Shown: piece after piece, positions 26,265-30,346 of the stretch | How the letters are laid out: each line of letters starts with the position of its first letter | How positions within the stretch are numbered: position 1 is the stretch's first letter | Origin: a virus | DNA: 30,346 bases | Reading direction: 5' to 3' (one strand) | IMG/VR virus record: IMGVR_UViG_3300023184_000383 | Location: 1 to 30,346 of that record | Made by a program: the position numbers and the translations under genes | The notes under the pieces: model-generated | The model's input: the letters and a program-made list of their open reading frames with translations, nothing else | Told to the model about the DNA's origin: nothing | The model's database searches: none

Positions 26265-26687
26265 TTATCTTATACGCTCTAAAAAGAAGTTAATCGTTAT
26301 TGGATTTGGCAAGGTATTAATGAAGAAAGACAACACAACTTTGTATCCATTTTCATCTGGAGCAGGAATAGCGGTAATATATTCTATGCTAACTCTTGGC
26401 TCGAAGTTATTGATAACCTCGGCAATCTGCCTTTCCAATGCTGCACCAGAAACTGAATCAACCATTTCAAACAAAATTCTTTTGACACCAGAACCAATTT
26501 CTGGACGAAAAGGACGCTCATAGAAATTCGTAGAAACCAAGTTCTTAACCGAATTAATTATTGCCTTTTCGTTGTAATGCATAGTCACATCCTTCTTAAT
26601 AGGATGTGCCCTAAAATTTAAATCCAAATCCTTATAGCCTCTCTCAGCTAAAATTGATGGATCATTTGATGTTATTGTTGTTGACAT
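26265..26687 (-). CDS. 25: Baseplate wedge protein gp25
   Basis: 140 residues against about 132 in T4. It has the conserved fold features of the gp25/GpW family: Y-K-D-L-D-L-N-F near the N-terminus, N-F-Y-E-R-P-F-R-P-E-I-G-S-G (54-67), and the E-P-R motif (E96-P97-R98), which in the family anchors the wedge trifurcation unit and links to the first sheath ring. It lies between the PAAR gene (11-base gap) and 6 (1-base gap), the usual neighbourhood. The ATG follows an AAAAG stretch, a weak ribosome-binding site. Confidence 0.93.
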   Translation of the reverse strand: MSTTITSNDPSILAERGYKDLDLNFRAHPIKKDVTMHYNEKAIINSVKNLVSTNFYERPFRPEIGSGVKRILFEMVDSVSGAALERQIAEVINNFEPRVSIEYITAIPAPDENGYKVVLSFFINTLPNPITINFFLERIR

Positions 26688-26698
26688 CTTTTATTTAT

Positions 26699-27004
26699 TC
26701 ATCCTCCAGCAAAGACATTACCCGAACCGGAAGTCAAAGTGTGTCCAGAATACTCATCACCCTTTCTTCCAACACCTTTTCCATTAACGAATACTGTACT
26801 GGAATAGGATGTCAACGACACAGTATGTGGCACACATGATGGACCAGATTCAATTAAATGCACTTGACACAAATCCCCTGCACGAACTGAACCTATACCA
26901 TTTACAAAAACATCCGATGAACCCTGATCAGTTACAGTCGTAGAATCACATCCATGTCCAGTAGATATGGAATCTGTTCCACTTTTTCTTGAGATTGCTG
27001 GCAT
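26699..27004 (-). CDS. PAAR spike-tip protein (gp5.4-like)
   Basis: 101 residues. It has the PAAR layout: an N-terminal P-A-I-S-R-K-S-G-T-D-S ... G-H-G-C-D, then two similar halves with V-F-V-N-G-I-G-S-V-R-A-G-D (near 32-44) and V-F-V-N-G-K-G-V-G-R-K-G-D (near 71-83), each followed by a histidine (H48, H88). Histidines and cysteines of this kind bind the metal at the cone tip. The gene directly follows the spike gene with one base between them, as expected for a protein that caps the gp5 needle and first contacts the host envelope. No effector extension is fused to it. Confidence 0.88.
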   Translation of the reverse strand: MPAISRKSGTDSISTGHGCDSTTVTDQGSSDVFVNGIGSVRAGDLCQVHLIESGPSCVPHTVSLTSYSSTVFVNGKGVGRKGDEYSGHTLTSGSGNVFAGG

Positions 27005-27005
27005 A

Positions 27006-27824
27006 TTAATTTAAATTAATTGTCTTACCATTTACTATTACATCACCAGTTACATTCAATCTATAATCACCATCAACATATATCTGCACATCACCTTGTA
27101 TATAAATTGCTTCATCACCAGCTACTACTGTATATTTGTTACGTTGAATTCTTTCGGAACGATCTCCTAATGGACCATATTCAACATAAGAACCTGAACG
27201 ATGATATAGATGAATTCGTTCAGCACCTTTAGTATCATCAAATTCTAATGCGTGTCCTGATTCAGATTCGTAAACATTGTTATAGGGATACTTAGCAGCA
27301 TAGTATGAATTTGGCTCAACTTTACTGGCTTTCTTGGTTTTCTTTGCTGCCACAATAGCCGAAGGATAATCTGAATCGTTTCGTGCTAATCGTGAAGTTG
27401 TCGGCTCATCTAGCTTTCTTGGATAGTTTGTGGCAGACTCATCGGGCTTTACAGGTGCCGCTGATAACTCAGCCGATGAACGTGGATCACTAAATCCCTT
27501 TTGTGGGTTAGCTGCATCTAATGGGATACCTGGCATAACCCCAATAATTATAGGGTCTTGTCCACTTTCACCATCAGTGAAGAAGCCGACAACCATATCA
27601 CCTTCACGGGGTGGATATGGATTGGTATTATTTGTCGGTAATAAAACTTGTGCCCAAGGCAACGAATCAGAAGGCAACAACTGTTTATTATCAGTGTGCC
27701 AACCAACACAACGTATACGACACCGACCAAGTTTCAATGGATCATTAATTCGTTCAACAACCGCAACGAACCAAATGAAACCCCCTTTACCAGCAAAGTT
27801 TTTACTGTCTTCAGATTGTTCCAT
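27006..27824 (-). CDS. 5: Baseplate central spike protein, gp5-like without lysozyme
   Basis: 272 residues against about 575 in T4. Residues 16-98 form the gp5 OB-fold domain (W-F-V-A-V-V-E-R-I-N-D-P-L-K-L-G-R-C-R-I-R, P-R-E-G-D-M-V-V-G-F-F-T-D-G). Residues 100-180 are a proline/charged linker. Residues about 185-272 are the needle, with a strict 8-residue repeat at the end: G-D pairs at 236, 244, 252 and 260, as in the T4 gp5 triple beta-helix. The lysozyme domain that T4 carries between OB fold and needle is missing, as in related marine phages. The gene overlaps the hub gene by 14 bases. Confidence 0.88.
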   Translation of the reverse strand: MEQSEDSKNFAGKGGFIWFVAVVERINDPLKLGRCRIRCVGWHTDNKQLLPSDSLPWAQVLLPTNNTNPYPPREGDMVVGFFTDGESGQDPIIIGVMPGIPLDAANPQKGFSDPRSSAELSAAPVKPDESATNYPRKLDEPTTSRLARNDSDYPSAIVAAKKTKKASKVEPNSYYAAKYPYNNVYESESGHALEFDDTKGAERIHLYHRSGSYVEYGPLGDRSERIQRNKYTVVAGDEAIYIQGDVQIYVDGDYRLNVTGDVIVNGKTINLN

Positions 27825-29154
27825 AGTTCTCTATTTCTTTTGTTTCTTCTGGTGTCGCCGTTGGTATAAACGGCAATTCATTAGAAGTTGTTGCTAATTC
27901 GATTATAGTTTCATGTTTCTGATAACCAATGATATGACGAGTAGCAACAATCAAGTAACGTCCACTTAATGAACGATCTTCATTCTCACCACCACTTTCA
28001 CGAATAGAGAAGTCTGGTGTGCGAAGATTTAAATTAAAACCAGAAGTCAACTGAAAGTTACCTGGCATAACCAACTTTAATCTTTTATTCATCAGATTGG
28101 TTATGATTGCCTTACGCTGAAAAATAAAATCTTCCTGTGTTTCCTGTTTGGAAATAGAAGTTGGATCGTATTTTTTAATGTAGGCACTTTCTCGACGGAA
28201 TGCACCAAACGAACTAACAGTCTTTCTAGAATCAAATGCTTGAGATGAATCGTCACCGCCGCGATTAATTGAAGAAAAATAATTGGCATTAGGGTTGCCA
28301 TGTTTCATGGCATTATAATGATCTTCATAATTAATCTTTTTAACACCAATAGAACGAGTAATAGGATCAAATCCAATAAACGTACCAGCATTTACACCAG
28401 ACCGAGTTGATTTAATCTTATCAACCTGATTAATAATCTCAAAGTTACGGGGACTTAACAAATCGTCAACTACGTTAGTTTGTTCTAAGTTTTTAGGTGA
28501 GAATTTAATCGTGAACAACTCCTTCTGTGAAAGGAGTGTGGATAATGATGTAAAGTTATAACCTAAATTATTTTCAAAAAATACGTAGTTAGCTGAACGA
28601 TTCTCATCTATAGAACGCTTGGCACACCACTCAATTGCATCAAGGGGTTTTAAATTGGGTATAACCACATCACGAATGCCAGTAGTGGTTTCAAATTTAC
28701 CATTCAGTTTATTGTCAGGTGTTTTTAAATAATTAACTAATATCTTTTTAACAATATCGGAATATGTTGTTTTATATGCTTGATTAATTAGTTGCTGATC
28801 TGAAAACATTAACTCGTCAGAAACAAAATGAAGCACATACACCTCACTTGTTTGATTGATGTTCTTGCGGTCAGATTGCTTGTAAATTCTAAATGCTTTT
28901 TTAAGTTTTAGGACATCGGAATCTGTGGTCTTACCCACATCAATTAATATAGACTCAGAACCATCAAATATCAATTTAGAAGACAATCCAACAGAATCAT
29001 TGATGAGTATGTTGCCATTCATTATCGGTATCAATATAGAATCGAAAATATTAATCTCTTCGTATATTGAAGATATGTCAATCTTACCCGCTTTGGTTAT
29101 AACAGAAAGTTCATTTACTACAAACTTCGATGCAGACATAAGCTGCGAACTCAT
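27811..29154 (-). CDS. 27: Baseplate central hub protein (gp27-like)
   Basis: 447 residues against about 391 in T4. The N-terminus (residues ~10-55: V-N-E-L-S-V-I-T ... D-I-S-S-I-Y-E-E-I-N-I-F-D-S-I-L-I-P ... G-N-I-L-I-N-D) is the usual opening of hub proteins in T4-like phages, followed by a domain with Y-V-L-H-F-V-S-D-E-L and I-P-N-L-K-P-L-D-A-I-E-W-C-A-K-R-S. The C-terminal third has L-K-L-V-M-P-G-N-F-Q-L-T-S-G and S-L-S-G-R-Y-L-I-V-A-T-R-H, as in hub and late-control-D-like folds. The hub trimer joins the tail tube to the spike, and the gene directly precedes the spike gene. The start overlaps the stop of 53 (ATGA). Confidence 0.82.
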   Translation of the reverse strand: MSSQLMSASKFVVNELSVITKAGKIDISSIYEEINIFDSILIPIMNGNILINDSVGLSSKLIFDGSESILIDVGKTTDSDVLKLKKAFRIYKQSDRKNINQTSEVYVLHFVSDELMFSDQQLINQAYKTTYSDIVKKILVNYLKTPDNKLNGKFETTTGIRDVVIPNLKPLDAIEWCAKRSIDENRSANYVFFENNLGYNFTSLSTLLSQKELFTIKFSPKNLEQTNVVDDLLSPRNFEIINQVDKIKSTRSGVNAGTFIGFDPITRSIGVKKINYEDHYNAMKHGNPNANYFSSINRGGDDSSQAFDSRKTVSSFGAFRRESAYIKKYDPTSISKQETQEDFIFQRKAIITNLMNKRLKLVMPGNFQLTSGFNLNLRTPDFSIRESGGENEDRSLSGRYLIVATRHIIGYQKHETIIELATTSNELPFIPTATPEETKEIENYGTI

Positions 29155-29813
29155 GAAGTAATTACTTTCTTGAATTCATTGATCAATCCACGTTCTGTTA
29201 CATAATCAGATTTTAATAAACGTATATTTCGTTTGGCATCATTCAACTCAATTTCATAGTCGTAGTATGTTTGGGTTGTTTTGGAAATAGTCTCAGTAAT
29301 CTTACTACCATCTTGAAGTGTATATGGGGTAGTTGTTACAGGTAAATTTGTATGGGTGTTAGCATCAATTTCTATTTTTTCAACTATTTGATTTTTAGTT
29401 GGCTTAGAACTTAAACGAGTTACTGTTTTATAGTATGCTTTAATATTACCTGCATCTTGCGCCCACTGAATGCCCGTTTGGTATGGTGAGTGTATAGCAC
29501 CTTGCTTAGCATACTTATCGTTAATATACTTGATAAGTGTTCGTTGATCTAATGGCCAATCATATTGTGGGTCAATTATGTTATTGAACAATAAAACTAT
29601 CCAGTGTTTTTCAGATGAACCATAATACTTGTTTGCAATCATCTCAGGTGTTTCACCATCCTGCACTTCATACGGATAAAACAGTGAAGTGTTTTCCTTT
29701 ATAGCATCTTCAAAGGCAAAACGTGCAATGATATTTGTTACAGTATCAAGCGCAGTAGACTCATTTGAATTACTATAATAAGTTGTGGGAAAATAGTTGA
29801 AATACTTTGCCAT
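29151..29813 (-). CDS. 53: Baseplate wedge protein gp53
   Basis: 220 residues against about 196 in T4. It opens with F-N-Y-F-P-T-T-Y-Y, typical of the family. A LysM-like segment follows at about 45-90 (Y-E-V-Q-D-G-E-T-P-E-M-I-A-N-K-Y-Y-G-S-S-E-K-H-W-I-V-L-L-F-N), ending with the conserved D-W-P-L (85-88). The C-terminus is charged, with R-L-L-K. In T4, gp53 binds the wedge core and helps close the ring of wedges around the hub. The start overlaps the stop of the 48-like gene by one base (TAATG). Confidence 0.9.
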   Translation of the reverse strand: MAKYFNYFPTTYYSNSNESTALDTVTNIIARFAFEDAIKENTSLFYPYEVQDGETPEMIANKYYGSSEKHWIVLLFNNIIDPQYDWPLDQRTLIKYINDKYAKQGAIHSPYQTGIQWAQDAGNIKAYYKTVTRLSSKPTKNQIVEKIEIDANTHTNLPVTTTPYTLQDGSKITETISKTTQTYYDYEIELNDAKRNIRLLKSDYVTERGLINEFKKVITS

Positions 29814-30346
29814 TATCGAACTCTTTTCGTTGCCCTACCGAAATCTTTCTTGGTAAGGAATTGTGTTTCTTTGAATTCCAGTGTTAAGCGAATTGCCGAA
29901 GGCATACCAGTTCGACCTAAAGCAGGACTGAATTCTCCCGGCATTTCATAACTCGACCAACCATTTGGCGCATAATCCATCGAGATGTTTGTTAATACAC
30001 AACGTGCAATTGGAGGTATGTTTGGGTTGGGTTTTCCTGCATAGTAGAATTGCAATTCAAACTCTGAAGGTGGTATCAAAAGAACTCCACCAGAAGAATC
30101 ATCTAATTCTGGTGCTTGATGGAAACGGAGTCTTTCTAAAATGTTTTGTACTTCCAAAGCTTCACGTTCATCACGTGGATAGAAAAGAAATTCAAATGTA
30201 AATGAACGAAAATCTGGAGAAGAATACAGCATCTCCAACATTGGATTTACTACACCCCCTAGTAAGGCGAATGTTCCTGCTTTAGCTGTGGCAGAGGAAC
30301 CTGAAGCATCACCCAATCCTTTAACAGCACCCGCCACAGCTAAAGC
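29813..30346 (-). CDS. 48: Tail tube cap / baseplate protein gp48-like, 5' end outside window
   Basis: The frame stays open to the window edge (three further codons, A-L-A, precede a GTG at 30337), so the true start lies outside and about 177 codons are visible. The visible part has F-T-F-E-F-L-F-Y-P-R-D-E-R-E-A-L-E-V, then I-P-P-S-E-F-E-L, then a M-D-Y-A-P-N-G-W strand and a final I-R-L-T-L-E-F-K-E-T-Q-F-L-T. This matches the C-terminal half of T4 gp48, which sits on the hub and helps start tube polymerisation. Adjacency to 53 is as in marine T4-like phages. gp54 fits less well. Confidence 0.75.
   Translation of the reverse strand, partial: ALAVAGAVKGLGDASGSSATAKAGTFALLGGVVNPMLEMLYSSPDFRSFTFEFLFYPRDEREALEVQNILERLRFHQAPELDDSSGGVLLIPPSEFELQFYYAGKPNPNIPPIARCVLTNISMDYAPNGWSSYEMPGEFSPALGRTGMPSAIRLTLEFKETQFLTKKDFGRATKRVR

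Noticed and set aside
26692-26698. ATAAATA motif between the PAAR gene and 25 (and a second one at 20171-20177 before 8)
   Set aside because: The motif ends only a few bases before the start codon, so a transcript starting downstream would miss the start. More likely AT-rich spacer.
27005-27020. Perfect 16-base palindrome of A and T at the spike/PAAR junction
   Set aside because: It encodes the end of the spike (K-T-I-N-L-N), and low-complexity AT palindromes arise easily by chance. There is no G/C stem for a terminator and no repeat elsewhere.
27430-27897. 155-codon plus-strand open frame
   Set aside because: It lies antisense to the spike gene and the end of the hub gene, both with clear family features. 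No start signal or known motif is visible in it.
29813-30337. GTG at 30337 as the true start of the 48-like gene
   Set aside because: The frame is open upstream to the window edge, no ribosome-binding site can be seen, and the visible part matches only the C-terminal half of the family.

Overview
The window is a single-strand block of virion structural genes from a T4-like contractile-tailed phage (myovirus). Every gene I can support lies on the minus strand, so transcription runs from high to low coordinates. The genes are packed with 1-nt (TAATG) or 4-nt (ATGA) overlaps or gaps of a few tens of bases. Order and family content (48-like, 53, 27-like hub, lysozyme-less 5, PAAR tip, 25, 6, 7-like, 8, a giant DUF4815-like protein, then fibres) match the baseplate cluster of marine T4-like phages such as cyanophages and pelagiphages better than coliphage T4 itself. 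The host cannot be told from the sequence: there are no host-derived metabolic genes, tRNAs or integration signals here.

Region A (about 30346 down to 18608) is the baseplate. It holds a 5'-truncated tail-tube cap (48-like), wedge protein 53, the central hub (27-like), the spike (5-like: OB fold plus an 8-residue-repeat needle, no lysozyme), the PAAR spike tip, wedge/sheath-initiator 25, wedge 6, a rebuilt 7-like wedge protein with a large beta-repeat array, and wedge 8. Together these encode the central spike and hub and the inner wedge that surrounds it.

Region B (18597 to 11420) holds a 2071-residue DUF4815-like structural protein where T4 carries 9, 10 and 11. After it come a small coiled-coil protein and two small beta-rich proteins, probably connectors between baseplate and fibres.

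Region C (11420 to the left edge) is a fibre/adhesin island. Four glycine-rich proteins (551, 1067, 299 and at least 843 residues) are built from at least nine copies of a ~250-residue module: a short beta head ending in a (V/L)-D-Y-L-V-V-(A/G)-G-G-G-type strand, a long poly-glycine body, and a closing G-G-S-G-(V/I)-V-I-type strand. They alternate with small 110-127-residue beta proteins of one family, with two shaft proteins (223 and 294 residues) made of exact 10-residue repeats, and with one 137-residue protein that may be a fibre-assembly chaperone. The last adhesin runs off the left edge.

The points most worth following up are the repeated [small beta protein -> glycine-rich adhesin] pairing, a nearly identical DNA patch shared by two adhesin genes, a G-x-G-Y beta module found in four consecutive baseplate proteins and also inserted into one adhesin, and the altered domain layout of the 7-like protein. 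I found no RNA genes, CRISPR arrays, insertion sequences, or intergenic stretches over 300 bases; the longest gap between genes is about 34 bases.
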